A stretch of 64,000 bases of DNA, from contig NZ_JANFNG010000023.1 of assembly GCF_024436035.1 (NCBI RefSeq), positions 1 through 64,000 on the forward strand, read 5' to 3'. This document shows, piece by piece, positions 1 to 8,986 of the stretch (position 1 is the stretch's first letter; each line of letters begins with the position of its first letter). This DNA is from Streptomyces humicola (GTDB lineage: Bacteria > Actinomycetota > Actinomycetes > Streptomycetales > Streptomycetaceae). The notes beneath the pieces were generated by a model. That model saw only the letters and a list, made by a program, of their open reading frames with translations, did not search any database and was not told where the DNA came from. Made by a program: the position numbers and the translations under genes.

Positions 1-370
1 GGAACGGAAGCTTCCATCGAGACCGTCTCACCGGCCCCTCCGGGCTTTCCCTTCGATGTTTCCGACTCTATCAGATTTCTCCGGCCGGAATTCCGCGCTG
101 CTTCGACAGCCCTTTTGGCGCACGTCGCCGCCGGGCTCTCGTTCAGGCGGTTGGGACAACGTACTGGACGGGAGGGGCCGAAGCAAATCGCCTCGATCGG
201 TCCGGCCGTGACGGCGCCGCTACGGCTCATCGAGCATCTTGGGTCCGGATGCGACCGGTTCCGGGCATGCGGAATCCGTAGTTGCCATGACTTAGGCTGC
301 TCTAGCGGTACCGCCGTCCGGGACAGGTGGGGACGGCGCATCTGAACTCCGCATCTAGGAGGCTTCCCCC
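1..370. other. Upstream region of crr, no gene recognised
   Basis: I see no convincing coding frame here. A perfect 10-bp palindrome GGAAGCTTCC lies at 6-15 and another, GCGGTACCGC, at 305-314. The crr Shine-Dalgarno (AGGAGG) is at 357-362, 8 nt before the ATG. The stretch probably holds the crr-ptsI promoter, but no single -35/-10 pair stands out. Confidence 0.5.
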
Positions 371-823
371 ATGACGACGACTGTCACCTCCCCGTTGGCC
401 GGGCGCGCCATCGGGCTGGCCGCGGTGCCCGATCCGGTGTTCGCCGGTGCGATGGTGGGCCCCGGCACTGCGATCGACCCGGTCCGCGAGCCTTCGACCG
501 CGGTTGCGCCCGTGGACGGGGTGATCGTGTCGCTCCATCCTCATGCGTTCGTCGTCGTGGACGAGCAGGGCCACGGAGTGCTCACTCACCTGGGCATCGA
601 CACCGTGCAGCTGAACGGGGAGGGATTCGAGCTCCTTGTGAACAAGGGCGATACCGTCCAGCGCGGTCAGGGCATCGTCCGCTGGGACCCGAGCCGGGTG
701 GAGGCCGCGGGCAAGTCGCCGATCTGCCCGGTCGTGGCGCTTGAGGCCGGCGCCGAGGCGCTCGGCGAGCTTGCGGAGGACGGCGACCTCAAGTCCGGCG
801 ACCAGGTCTTCCTCTGGAACTGA
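371..823 (+). CDS. crr: PTS glucose-type phosphocarrier IIA (Crr)
   Basis: This 150-aa soluble IIA protein accepts phosphate from HPr and passes it to sugar-specific IIB domains; in actinobacteria it serves GlcNAc and other PTS sugars. The PTS_EIIA_1 fold spans nearly the whole chain. The phospho-accepting histidine is seen as His73 in LTHLGIDTV and the supporting histidine as His58 in HPHAF. The start has a perfect AGGAGG 8 nt upstream. ptsI follows after 29 bp, so the two general PTS components are probably co-transcribed. HPr (ptsH) is not in the window. The crr-ptsI pairing is typical of Streptomyces. Confidence 0.95.
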   Translation: MTTTVTSPLAGRAIGLAAVPDPVFAGAMVGPGTAIDPVREPSTAVAPVDGVIVSLHPHAFVVVDEQGHGVLTHLGIDTVQLNGEGFELLVNKGDTVQRGQGIVRWDPSRVEAAGKSPICPVVALEAGAEALGELAEDGDLKSGDQVFLWN

Positions 824-852
824 CCCCTCACAACGGACCGGAGACTGGTGAG

Positions 853-2523
853 ATGGAGACAACGCTGCGAGGCGTCGGCGTGAGCCACGGTGTGGCGATC
901 GGCGAGGTACGGCACATGGGTACGGCCGTGCTGGAACCGCCGGCAAAGCAGATCCCGACCGATGAGGCGCCCCGTGAGCAGGCGCGTGCTCGGCAGGCTG
1001 TGGAGGCGGTGGCCGCCGATCTGATCGCGCGGGGCAATCTGGCGGGCGGTGAGGCGCAGGCGGTGCTCGAAGCGCAGGCCATGATGGCTCAAGATCCAGA
1101 GCTGATGGCGGATGTCGAGCGCAGGATCGCCGTGGGGAGTACGGCGGAGCGCGCGGTGTACGACGCCTTCGCCGCGTACCGTGCGCTGCTGGCGGGTGCC
1201 GGGGAGTATCTGGCCGGGCGCGTGGCCGACCTGGACGACGTGCGGAACCGGATCGTGGCGCGCCTGCTCGGTGTGCCGATGCCCGGGGTTCCGGACAGCG
1301 ACGAGCCGTATGTGCTGATCGCGCGGGATCTGGCCCCGGCGGACACGGCGCTGCTCGATCCGGCGCTTGTGCTGGGTTTCGTCACCGAGGAGGGCGGGCC
1401 GACCAGCCACAGCGCGATTCTGGCGCGGGCGATGGGCGTTCCCGCCGTGGTGGCCCTCCCGGGCGCGAGCGAGCTGGCCGAGGGCATCGTGGTCGCGGTG
1501 GACGGCAGCACGGGTGAGGTGTTCGTCGAGCCCAGCGAGGAGCGGCGGGCGACATTGGAGGAGGTCGCTGCCGCGCGCAAGGCCGCGCTTGCCGCGTCGA
1601 CCGGGCCCGGCGCCACCTCCGACGGGCACAAGGTGCCGCTGCTCGCCAATGTCGGCGGTCCCGGCGACGTGGCAGCGGCGGTCGCGGCGGGTGCCGAGGG
1701 CGTGGGTCTGTTCCGTACCGAGTTCCTGTTCCTGGACGACAGCAAGAACGCGCCGTCGGAGGAGAAGCAGGTCGAGGCCTATCGCAAGGTGCTCGAAGCG
1801 TTTCCCGAGGGCCGGGTCGTGGTGCGGGTGCTGGACGCGGGTGCGGACAAGCCGTTGGAGTTCCTGACTCCGGCTGACGAGCCGAACCCGGCGCTCGGTG
1901 TGCGTGGGCTGCGGACGCTGCTGGACCATCCCGATGTGCTGCGTACGCAGTTGCAGGCGCTGGCGAAGGCCGCCGCCGGCCTGCCGGTGTACCTCGAGGT
2001 GATGGCGCCGATGGTGGCGGACCGGATCGATGCCAAGGCGTTCGCCGACGCGTGCCGTGAGGCGGGTCTGCAGGCGAAGTTCGGTGCCATGGTGGAGATC
2101 CCGTCGGCGGCGCTGCGGGCGCGCTCAATCCTTCAGGAGGTCGAGTTCCTGTCGCTGGGGACCAACGACCTGGCGCAGTACACGTTTGCTGCGGACCGGC
2201 AGGTGGGTGCGGTGTCCCGGTTGCAGGACCCGTGGCATCCGGCGCTGCTCGACCTGGTCGCCACCTCTGCGGAGGCGGCCAAGGCCGAGGGCAAGAGCTG
2301 TGGTGTGTGCGGTGAGGCGGCCTCCGATCCGCTGCTGGCTTGTGTGTTGACGGGGCTGGGGGTGACCAGCCTGTCGATGGGTGCTGCGTCGATTCCCTAT
2401 GTCCGGGCCACGCTGGCGAAGTACACGCTGGCGCAGTGCGAGCGGGCGGCGGCGGCCGCGCGCGCCGTGGACACGGCGGACGAGGCACGGCGGGCGGCAC
2501 AGGCTGTGTTGTCCGGCGAGTGA
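853..2523 (+). CDS. ptsI: PTS enzyme I (PEP-protein phosphotransferase)
   Basis: Enzyme I takes phosphate from phosphoenolpyruvate and transfers it to HPr in the cytoplasm. At 556 aa it has the normal family length. An N-terminal HPr-interacting region is followed by the phosphohistidine domain with GGPTSHSAIL, active His186. The C-terminal PEP-binding barrel shows the conserved SLGTNDLAQY and CGVCGEAASDP motifs. It lies 29 bp after crr in the same direction and is followed by a strong hairpin at 2557-2588 that probably ends the operon. Confidence 0.96.
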   Translation: METTLRGVGVSHGVAIGEVRHMGTAVLEPPAKQIPTDEAPREQARARQAVEAVAADLIARGNLAGGEAQAVLEAQAMMAQDPELMADVERRIAVGSTAERAVYDAFAAYRALLAGAGEYLAGRVADLDDVRNRIVARLLGVPMPGVPDSDEPYVLIARDLAPADTALLDPALVLGFVTEEGGPTSHSAILARAMGVPAVVALPGASELAEGIVVAVDGSTGEVFVEPSEERRATLEEVAAARKAALAASTGPGATSDGHKVPLLANVGGPGDVAAAVAAGAEGVGLFRTEFLFLDDSKNAPSEEKQVEAYRKVLEAFPEGRVVVRVLDAGADKPLEFLTPADEPNPALGVRGLRTLLDHPDVLRTQLQALAKAAAGLPVYLEVMAPMVADRIDAKAFADACREAGLQAKFGAMVEIPSAALRARSILQEVEFLSLGTNDLAQYTFAADRQVGAVSRLQDPWHPALLDLVATSAEAAKAEGKSCGVCGEAASDPLLACVLTGLGVTSLSMGAASIPYVRATLAKYTLAQCERAAAAARAVDTADEARRAAQAVLSGE

Positions 2524-2556
2524 CGGCACCGGCCATGTTTGGCCTGTGGTCCGTGT

Positions 2557-2588
2557 GAGGGGCGTTCCGCGCGGGCGGAGCGCCCCTC
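2557..2588 (+). terminator. Hairpin terminator after ptsI
   Basis: A 14-bp stem (GAGGGGCGTTCCGC pairing with GCGGAGCGCCCCTC, one G-U) closes a 4-nt GCGG loop, 33 nt after the ptsI stop. There is no U-tract, as is common for GC-rich actinobacterial terminators. Confidence 0.75.
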
Positions 2589-2608
2589 CCCGCATGACGT
2601 CGTCCCTT

Positions 2609-2661
2609 CTTTACGGCTTTACGGCTTTTCTTTACGGCTTTGCGGCTTTATTGCTTTATGG
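2609..2661. repeat. Six-unit 8-bp tandem repeat, consensus CTTTACGG
   Basis: Units CTTTACGG (2609), CTTTACGG (2617), CTTTACGG (2630), CTTTGCGG (2638), CTTTATTG (2646) and CTTTATGG (2654) run head to tail, with one extra CTTTT after the second. The array is AT-rich against its surroundings. It lies between the convergent ends of ptsI and the 2656-3564 gene and overlaps the latter's stop codon. Confidence 0.8.
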
Positions 2662-3564
2662 CGCGTCGGGTGTGCAGGGCGGGATGTCCGTGCCCGCGGA
2701 GTAGACGACACCTGGTTCCGGCGGCACGGGTTCGCCGGTGTCGGCGTCGGTGCAGTAGGCGTTGAACACCTCGGCTTCGGTCAGCGGCTGGAGTCGGCCG
2801 TCGCGCAGGGTCCAGCCACGGACCCGGTCCGGCTCGTCGGGGCGTGACGTTCTCATCACCACGCCTCCGGGGCTGTCGATGGCCATGCCTGCGGCCAGCA
2901 CGGTGCAGAACACCAGCGCCTCCGATTCGGCGAGCCGGACCGATCCGTGCTGGTCGCACTCGGCGTGCAGCACGCCGATCAGCTGCTGTTGTTCGGCCGG
3001 GATGCTGCAGACGATGTGGTGGATGCCCGAACCGACTGATTCGAGCAGTCGCATGAGCGCGTGCGATGCGCGTTCGAACATGTCATGCGGTTTTCTGCTG
3101 CTCCCATCACCACAGCGCTCACAGCGTTCGAAGCGGCCGTCGCGTGCGAGCAGCTGTGTGGCGCGCTCCCAGGTGGCTCGCCGTCCCGACTCGGTGACGA
3201 GTTCGGCGATGAGGCGGCCGACCGGCTGGCCCCGGTAGCGGACGGCGGCTCCGAGCGCCGCCACCTCGGCCGTGTAGCGCGTCCGCGTCGCGGGCGTGTC
3301 CGGCTCCTGGCCGGTGTCCTCGCAATAGTGGGCGTACTCGGCCGGGTCGAAGAGCGTCGCCGTGACGTGGATGCCCTGAGCGGTGAGCGACCGCATGAGC
3401 TGGTGCATGCGTTCGAGGTACTCGTCGTGGTCTGCGAAGGCGAAGGTGGTGTATCTGCGCATCGCGGCAAAGTCGTCCCCGTCCGCCAACAGGGCTACGG
3501 TGCTCGGGACTTCACGGCGCAGAGCGCGTGGTGACACGGTGCGGTGGTTCCTGCTGCGTGACAT
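2656..3564 (-). CDS. Conserved actinobacterial protein of unknown function
   Basis: The predicted 302-aa soluble protein begins MSRSRNHRT. I chose ATG 3564 because a GAGGGGGAG Shine-Dalgarno sits just upstream; an in-frame start at 3630 lacks one. I do not recognise a catalytic domain. A CERCGDG sequence near the middle could be part of a small metal site. The chain is rich in Arg/Asp/Glu and has no signal peptide or membrane segment. It lies about 115 bp downstream of the acetoacetyl-CoA ligase gene on the same strand, so it may be co-transcribed with it. The C-terminal stop falls inside an 8-bp tandem repeat, which suggests that the tail may vary between strains. Confidence 0.7.
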   Translation of the reverse strand: MSRSRNHRTVSPRALRREVPSTVALLADGDDFAAMRRYTTFAFADHDEYLERMHQLMRSLTAQGIHVTATLFDPAEYAHYCEDTGQEPDTPATRTRYTAEVAALGAAVRYRGQPVGRLIAELVTESGRRATWERATQLLARDGRFERCERCGDGSSRKPHDMFERASHALMRLLESVGSGIHHIVCSIPAEQQQLIGVLHAECDQHGSVRLAESEALVFCTVLAAGMAIDSPGGVVMRTSRPDEPDRVRGWTLRDGRLQPLTEAEVFNAYCTDADTGEPVPPEPGVVYSAGTDIPPCTPDAP

Positions 3565-3679
3565 GGCTCCCCCTCGGCACAGCAAGTCCAGCCCTACGGT
3601 CGGTGACGACCTTCGGGACCCTTTACTCACTCACCGTAACCAGTGCCACTGACAACGGGCCTGCCGTCAGTCCTTGCCG

Positions 3680-5704
3680 TCAGCCCTGGGTTCGCCGGTC
3701 GGCGGCCATCTTCTCGTAGTAGCGCAGCAGTCCGATGTCGTCGACAGAGCCGGGGTTCACCGCCTTGTCCAGCGGCGTGCCCTGGAGCAGACGCTTCACC
3801 GGGACCTCGATGCGTTTGCCGGTGAGGGTGTGCGGTACACCGGGCACGGCGATGATCTCGTCGGGTACGTGCCGGGGCGAGAGTTCGGAGCGGATGGCCT
3901 GCTTGATGCGGTCGCGCAGTCCGTCGTCGAGTGCCGCGCCCTGCGTGAGCTGGACGAACAGCGGCATCCAGTATCCGCCGTCCGGCTGCTCGATGCCGAT
4001 GACGAGGGATTCACGGACCTCCGGGAGCCGTTCGACCACCTCGTAGATGTCGGCCGAACCCATCCGCACACCCTGCCGGTTGAGGGTGGAGTCGGAGCGC
4101 CCGTGGATGATCACGGTGCCGCGTGAGGTGATCGTGATCCAGTCGCCGTGCCGCCAAGCGCCCGGGAACATCTCGAAGTAGCTCTCGCGGTAGCGGCTGC
4201 CGTCCGGGTCGTTCCAGAAACGGAGGGGCATGGACGGCATCGGCTGGGCGACGATCAGCTCGCCTACCTCGTCGACCAGCGGCTTGCCGTTCGGGTCCCA
4301 CGCCTGCAGATCGGTGCCGAGACACGGCGCCTGCAGCTCGCCGATGTAGACGGGCAGCGTGGGCACACCGCCGGCGAAGCAGCTGCACACGTCGGTGCCG
4401 CCGCTGACCGAGGCGAGCCAGACATCCTCCTTGACGGCGTCGTGGATCCAGCGGAATCCGTCGGGGGGCAGTGGGGAGCCGGTGGTGGCGATGCACTGGA
4501 CGGAGGACAGGTCGTAGTCGCGTGCCGGCGCGACCCCGGCCTTGCGGCAGGCCATGACGTATGCGGCGGAGGTGCCGAAGACGGTCGTCCCGGTGCGCTC
4601 GGCGACCTGCCACTGGGCGCCGGTCTCCGGGTAGCCGGGGCTGCCGTCGTAGAGCACCACCGTGGATCCGGCGAGCAGGCCGGAGACGAGGAAGTTCCAC
4701 ATCATCCAGCCGGTGGAGGTGTACCAGAAGAAACGGTCTCCCGGCCCGAGGTCCATGTGCAGGCCGGTCTGCTTGAGGTGCTCGATCAGGATGCCGCCCT
4801 GGGACTGGACGATGGCCTTGGGCAGGCCCGTGGTTCCGGAGGAGTACAGCACCCACAAGGGGTGCTCGAACGGCACCTGCTCATAGACCGGCTCCGGATC
4901 GCCGCCCGTGAGGGCGGACCACTCCAGGGCGCCATCGGGCGCCGGGTTGCCCAGCAGCGGGATGTGCACGACGGCACGCACGGTGGGCAGTTCGCGGCGC
5001 AGCTCCGCGACGATCTGTGTGCGGTCGTGCTCCTTGCCGCCGTAGCGGTAGCCATCGACCGCGAACAGGACGACGGGCTCGACCTGTTGGAAGCGGTCGA
5101 GGACGCTGCGCGCGCCGAAGTCGGGGGCGCAGGAGGTCCACACCGCGCCGACGGCGGCGGTCGCCAGGAGTGCTACGACGGCCTGCGGGATGTTGGGCAG
5201 GTAGCCGCTGACTCGGTCCCCGGGGGTGACGCCCATGCCGCGCAGCTGCGCGGCGAGGGATGCCACCTGCCGGCGCAGTTCGGCCCAGCTGATCTCCTGG
5301 ATCTCATGGCGCTCGTCGAGGTGGAGCAGGGCGGCCTCACCGGCACGTGAGGCGTCCTCGGCGCTGCGCAGTGCATGCTCGGCGTAGTTGAGCGTGGCGC
5401 CGGGGAACCACACGGCGCCGGGCATCGACGCATCGGCGAGCACGCTGTCGTACGGGGTGGCGAACCGCACGTCGAACCACTCGGCGACGGCCTGCCAGAA
5501 GCGCTCCGGCTCGCGCACCGACCAGGTGTGCAGCGCCTGGTAGGAGGCGAGCGGCCCTGCCGGGTCCGCGGCGGGGGCGCCGAAGCGGCCGGCCGCCCAG
5601 CTCTGGAATCGGGTGACCTGGGCGCGCGCGATGCGGTCCGGGCCGGGCCGCCACAATGGCTCCTGGGGGCCCAGGCCTGGGGTGGACTGCGCTGCGCTGC
5701 TCAT
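3680..5704 (-). CDS. Acetoacetate--CoA ligase
   Basis: This 674-aa enzyme of the ANL adenylate-forming superfamily would activate acetoacetate to acetoacetyl-CoA with ATP. The length, the ACAS_N-type N-terminal region (residues ~40-110, with ASYQALHTWSVREPERFW), the AMP-binding signature LYSSGTTGLPKAIVQS and the C-terminal lid containing GVPHTLTGKRIEVPVK fit acetoacetyl-CoA synthetase better than acetyl-CoA synthetase. ATG 5704 has AGGAG upstream; the longer open frame beyond it is not needed. It diverges from the GH31 gene across about 230 bp. The likely role is use of ketone bodies or recycling of acetoacetate from PHB and leucine breakdown. Confidence 0.9.
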   Translation of the reverse strand: MSSAAQSTPGLGPQEPLWRPGPDRIARAQVTRFQSWAAGRFGAPAADPAGPLASYQALHTWSVREPERFWQAVAEWFDVRFATPYDSVLADASMPGAVWFPGATLNYAEHALRSAEDASRAGEAALLHLDERHEIQEISWAELRRQVASLAAQLRGMGVTPGDRVSGYLPNIPQAVVALLATAAVGAVWTSCAPDFGARSVLDRFQQVEPVVLFAVDGYRYGGKEHDRTQIVAELRRELPTVRAVVHIPLLGNPAPDGALEWSALTGGDPEPVYEQVPFEHPLWVLYSSGTTGLPKAIVQSQGGILIEHLKQTGLHMDLGPGDRFFWYTSTGWMMWNFLVSGLLAGSTVVLYDGSPGYPETGAQWQVAERTGTTVFGTSAAYVMACRKAGVAPARDYDLSSVQCIATTGSPLPPDGFRWIHDAVKEDVWLASVSGGTDVCSCFAGGVPTLPVYIGELQAPCLGTDLQAWDPNGKPLVDEVGELIVAQPMPSMPLRFWNDPDGSRYRESYFEMFPGAWRHGDWITITSRGTVIIHGRSDSTLNRQGVRMGSADIYEVVERLPEVRESLVIGIEQPDGGYWMPLFVQLTQGAALDDGLRDRIKQAIRSELSPRHVPDEIIAVPGVPHTLTGKRIEVPVKRLLQGTPLDKAVNPGSVDDIGLLRYYEKMAADRRTQG

Positions 5705-5826
5705 GTGACGGCTCCTGGCTCCCGAATACGCCTGTGTGCGTTGTACCGCGACCGGGCGGAATGTGCACGGGCACGGCTGGGCAGGACGATGCCACGTGAT
5801 CGTTCGCGGCGCCAGGGGTGGCATGC

Positions 5827-5848
5827 CATATCCGGCGGCCGCGATATG
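5827..5848. promoter_or_regulatory. Inverted repeat between acetoacetyl-CoA ligase and GH31 genes
   Basis: CATATC and GATATG arms, 6 bp each and separated by 10 nt, lie in the divergent promoter region. This could be an operator for either gene; no regulator is adjacent. Confidence 0.35.
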
Positions 5849-5936
5849 TGCCCGAGCCACAGATGCGATGGGGAGACGGGTGAACACCGGTTGAACGTGC
5901 ATCGTGGCGGGCGCGTCCAGTGGGAGGGTGAACGGC

Positions 5937-8300
5937 ATGGAAACGCGGGAGCTGGGACGGTTCTTGCGCGTGGTCGGGACGAGCGGGGGGCGGCGGGAGC
6001 TGCGGGCCGCATGGCGCAGGCGGCGCGCGGACGCGCGTGATCTGCCGCGGCGCGGGTCTGAGCGGGCGCGGGTGCCGGGGCCGGCGCAGGGCGCGGAGCC
6101 GCTGCCGGGCGGAGGGGTCGTGCGGTTTGCGCGCTCGGCGCTGTGGATCCGTGTCACGATGGGCGGCGCGGTGTTCTGCGGGTGGGACGGCGCGGAGCCC
6201 GAGCCCTCGTACGCGTTGGCAAACGGCTGTCCCGACCCGGACGCGCGGACGACGCTGGAGCCCGACCCGGGCGGCGACGGCTGGCGGGTGGTGTCGGAAC
6301 GGATCACGGTGGTGGTCTCGCACCACGGCGCCGTGGAGTTCCGCACGCCCGGTGGTGCGCTGTTGCGGCGCGAGTTGCCGCCGCGGTGGTGGGACTGCCC
6401 GGGGGACGAGTCGCGCTGGGTGCAGCGCTCGCAGACGCCTGCTGACGCCCGGGTGTTCGGCCTCGGCGGACGCGCCGCGGGGCCTCGTCTTGCGGAGGGC
6501 TCGTACCGTCTGTGGAACACCGACCCCCTGGGCTCCTTCGAGCCGGGGGACGATCCGCTGTCCATCACCATGCCCGTGCAGCTGGTGGTGGCCGATGCGG
6601 GGTGCCACATGGTCTTCCACGACAACACCTGGGACGGACGGGTGTGCCTGCGCGAGGGCGAGGAGGGGGCCGGTTCCGGGCACGACCGTCCGGGCAGCTG
6701 CGAGTTGCGCGTTGAGGGCGGTCCGCTGCGGTACTGGGTGATGGCGGGGGTGCCGGGACGGTTGCTGCGGACCTGGACGTCGCTGACCGGGCGTCCTGCG
6801 CTGCCGCCCCGCTGGGCGCTCGGCCACCACCATGCGCGGTGGGGTTTCGGGGACGCGCGCGAGGTGCGACGGGTTGCGGACGGCTACCGGGAACGCGGTC
6901 TGCCGCTGTCGGCGGTCCACCTCGACATCGACCATCTGGACCGGCACCGAGTCTTCACCGTCGACGAGGAGCACTTCCCGGATCTGCCGGGCCTGGCGGA
7001 GGAACTGTCGCGGTCGGGGACGCGGCTGGTGTCGATCGTCGACCCGGGGATTGCGGCGCAGCCGGGCCTTGCCGCATACGACAGTGGGACGGCTGCGGAC
7101 GTTTTCGTGCGGGATGCGCGCGGCCGTGTGGTACGCGGGGTGGTGTGGCCGGGCGAGGCGGTCTTCCCGGACTTCACCGATCCGCAGGTGCGCAAGTGGT
7201 GGGCCGGGTTGTATGCGGAACGGCTGGGGAGGGGTTTCGCGGGGTTCTGGCACGACATGAACGAGCCCGCCTCGTTCGCCGCCTTCGGCGACAGGTCGCT
7301 GCCCCGCTCCGCGCGCCATGTACTGGAGGGGCGCGGCGGTGACCATCGTGAGGCGCACAACGTCTACGGTCTTGCGATGGCACGCGCCGGGTACGAGGGA
7401 CTGCGGGAACTGCGGTCCGAGGCACGGCCGTTCCTCTTCTCCCGCTCCGGTTGGGCCGGTATGCAGCGTTACGGCGGCACCTGGTCCGGGGATGTGGCGA
7501 CGAGCTGGGCCGGGCTGCGTGCATCGCTGTCGCTGGTGCTCGGGCTCGGATTGTGCGGTGTGCCGTATTCGGGGCCCGATGTGGGCGGGTTCAGTGCGGT
7601 GCCGAGCGCCGAGCTGTACGTGCGGTGGTTCCAGCTCGCGGCGTATCTGCCGTTCTTCCGTACGCACTCGGCGATGGGCGCGGGGCGCCGTGAGCCGTGG
7701 GAGTTCGGTGCGCAGGCACTTCAGTGCGCGCGGGCGGCGCTCGTGGAGCGGGTGCGGCTGATGCCGTACCTCTACACGCTGGCTCATCTCACGCATCGCA
7801 CGGGTGCGCCGTATGTGCGGCCGCTGTGGTGGCACCACCCGCAGGACCGGGCGCTGCGTGATGCGGGGGATGCGTTCCTGCTGGGTGACGCGCTGCTTGT
7901 GGCGCCCGTGCTGGAGCAGGGCGCGCAGGTGAGGAGCCTGCAGCTGCCGGGCGGGCGCTGGTACGACACCGCGACGGGCACCGCGTACGAGGGGCCTGGG
8001 CAGGTGCTGCTCGATGCGCCGCTGCACCGGATCCCGGTGCTGGCACGGGCGGGCGCGGTGGTGCCGGTGGTCGGCGAGGACGGGCGGACGGAGCTCGATG
8101 TGTGGCGTCCGGCGGCAGGGCGGCAGGGGCGCGGTGTGCTGATCACCGACGACGGGGACGGCTGGGACGAGCCGCGCACCGAGCGCTTCACCGCGCGTTG
8201 GCAGGACGGTGAGGTGGTGGTGGAACGCGAAGGGGGTGTGGGTGAGCCGCTGGGCGAGCCCGGTCACCGGGTACGGCTGCACGGGGAGGTGCCCGGCTGA
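5937..8300 (+). CDS. Glycoside hydrolase family 31 (alpha-glucosidase type)
   Basis: A 787-aa cytoplasmic-looking enzyme predicted to hydrolyse alpha-linked glucosides or xylosides by a retaining mechanism. The GH31 nucleophile motif is seen as GFWHDMNEPASF (Asp near residue 440) and the acid/base motif as TWSGDVATSW (Asp near residue 520). An N-terminal beta-sandwich precedes the barrel and a C-terminal beta domain follows. There is no signal peptide. ATG 5937 is preferred because GGAGGG lies about 10 nt upstream, while a GTG at 5904 has none. Substrate cannot be told from sequence; proximity to PTS genes suggests general carbohydrate metabolism. Confidence 0.92.
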   Translation: METRELGRFLRVVGTSGGRRELRAAWRRRRADARDLPRRGSERARVPGPAQGAEPLPGGGVVRFARSALWIRVTMGGAVFCGWDGAEPEPSYALANGCPDPDARTTLEPDPGGDGWRVVSERITVVVSHHGAVEFRTPGGALLRRELPPRWWDCPGDESRWVQRSQTPADARVFGLGGRAAGPRLAEGSYRLWNTDPLGSFEPGDDPLSITMPVQLVVADAGCHMVFHDNTWDGRVCLREGEEGAGSGHDRPGSCELRVEGGPLRYWVMAGVPGRLLRTWTSLTGRPALPPRWALGHHHARWGFGDAREVRRVADGYRERGLPLSAVHLDIDHLDRHRVFTVDEEHFPDLPGLAEELSRSGTRLVSIVDPGIAAQPGLAAYDSGTAADVFVRDARGRVVRGVVWPGEAVFPDFTDPQVRKWWAGLYAERLGRGFAGFWHDMNEPASFAAFGDRSLPRSARHVLEGRGGDHREAHNVYGLAMARAGYEGLRELRSEARPFLFSRSGWAGMQRYGGTWSGDVATSWAGLRASLSLVLGLGLCGVPYSGPDVGGFSAVPSAELYVRWFQLAAYLPFFRTHSAMGAGRREPWEFGAQALQCARAALVERVRLMPYLYTLAHLTHRTGAPYVRPLWWHHPQDRALRDAGDAFLLGDALLVAPVLEQGAQVRSLQLPGGRWYDTATGTAYEGPGQVLLDAPLHRIPVLARAGAVVPVVGEDGRTELDVWRPAAGRQGRGVLITDDGDGWDEPRTERFTARWQDGEVVVEREGGVGEPLGEPGHRVRLHGEVPG

Positions 8301-8357
8301 CCGGCCCGTCCTGAGCAGCCCGGCCCATTCCCCGTTCACGGCGGACGTGGCAGACTT

Positions 8358-8372
8358 CTGACGGTTCGTCAG
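8358..8372. promoter_or_regulatory. Palindromic operator CTGACG-N3-CGTCAG
   Basis: A perfect 6-bp inverted repeat with a 3-nt spacer lies 34 nt before the DUF35 start. Its flanks (TT on both sides) match the palindrome at 61875-61889, and the CTGAC/GTCAG core recurs at 55218-55232. It is probably a TetR-type operator of an acyl-CoA regulon; the regulator is not in the window. Confidence 0.7.
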
Positions 8373-8406
8373 TTGTAGCTGTTCGGGGCGTGGAGGAGTG
8401 TGGCGG

Positions 8407-8856
8407 GTGGCGCGGGAGCGGGTGCCGGTGGTGGCCGGCTGGTTCGGCGGCGAAGGCGAGGAGTTCCGGCTGACCGGGACGCGATGCCGGTCGTGCGAGG
8501 CGGTGTTCTTCCCGAGGGAGGACGCCTTCTGCCGCAACCCTGAGTGCGGCGGGCGGGAGTTGGACGAGGTGCCGCTGGCGCGCCGCGGCCGGGTCTGGTC
8601 GTACACCGATGGCCGCTACCGTCCGCCTGCGCCGTACGTCTGCGACCCCGAGCGCGAGTGGCAGCCGTACACGCTGGTCGCCGTGGAGCTCGCGGCCGAG
8701 CGGATGGTGGTGCTCGGCCAGGCCGCACCCGGCGTCGGCGTGGCGGATCTCGCCGTGGGGATGGAGGTCGAGCTGGTGCCTGGGGTGCTGAACGAGGACG
8801 AGGAGCACCTCTGGATGACGTGGCACTGGCGACCGGTGACGGAAGGTGCGCTGTGA
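8407..8856 (+). CDS. DUF35 zinc-ribbon/OB-fold protein, partner of thiolase-fold enzyme
   Basis: A 149-aa protein with a zinc ribbon (CRSC near residues 29-32 and CRNPEC about 18 residues later) followed by an OB fold. DUF35 proteins bind acyl-CoA and form complexes with thiolase-like or MaoC-like partners, as in the Ltp2-ChsH2 retro-aldolase of sterol side-chain breakdown. GTG 8407 is chosen because GGAGG lies 10 nt upstream; the GTG at 8398 overlaps that site. The thiolase-fold gene follows after 130 bp, supporting a functional pair. The intervening DNA has a GAGGGGCGCCCCTC palindrome at 8901-8914. Confidence 0.85.
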   Translation: MARERVPVVAGWFGGEGEEFRLTGTRCRSCEAVFFPREDAFCRNPECGGRELDEVPLARRGRVWSYTDGRYRPPAPYVCDPEREWQPYTLVAVELAAERMVVLGQAAPGVGVADLAVGMEVELVPGVLNEDEEHLWMTWHWRPVTEGAL

Positions 8857-8986
8857 GTGCGCACGCGAGCAGGTGGAGGGGGGCGGCCGAGGCGCCCATC
8901 GAGGGGCGCCCCTCCGGCGCGACAGGCCGGCCGCGGAGATTGCGAGCGGGCGGAGAAGCGATTGCAGAAGCGATTGAGGAGGCCGA

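Noticed and set aside
285-320. Possible DasR operator before crr
   Set aside because: The best match around TCTAG at about 300 fits only part of the dre consensus and lacks the symmetric right arm.
667-1929. Long open frame antisense to crr-ptsI
   Set aside because: Third-position GC makes long antisense frames common here; the plus strand encodes clear PTS enzymes.
8901-8914. GAGGGGCGCCCCTC palindrome as a terminator between DUF35 and thiolase-fold genes
   Set aside because: A perfect palindrome without loop forms a poor hairpin, and the two genes look like one functional unit.
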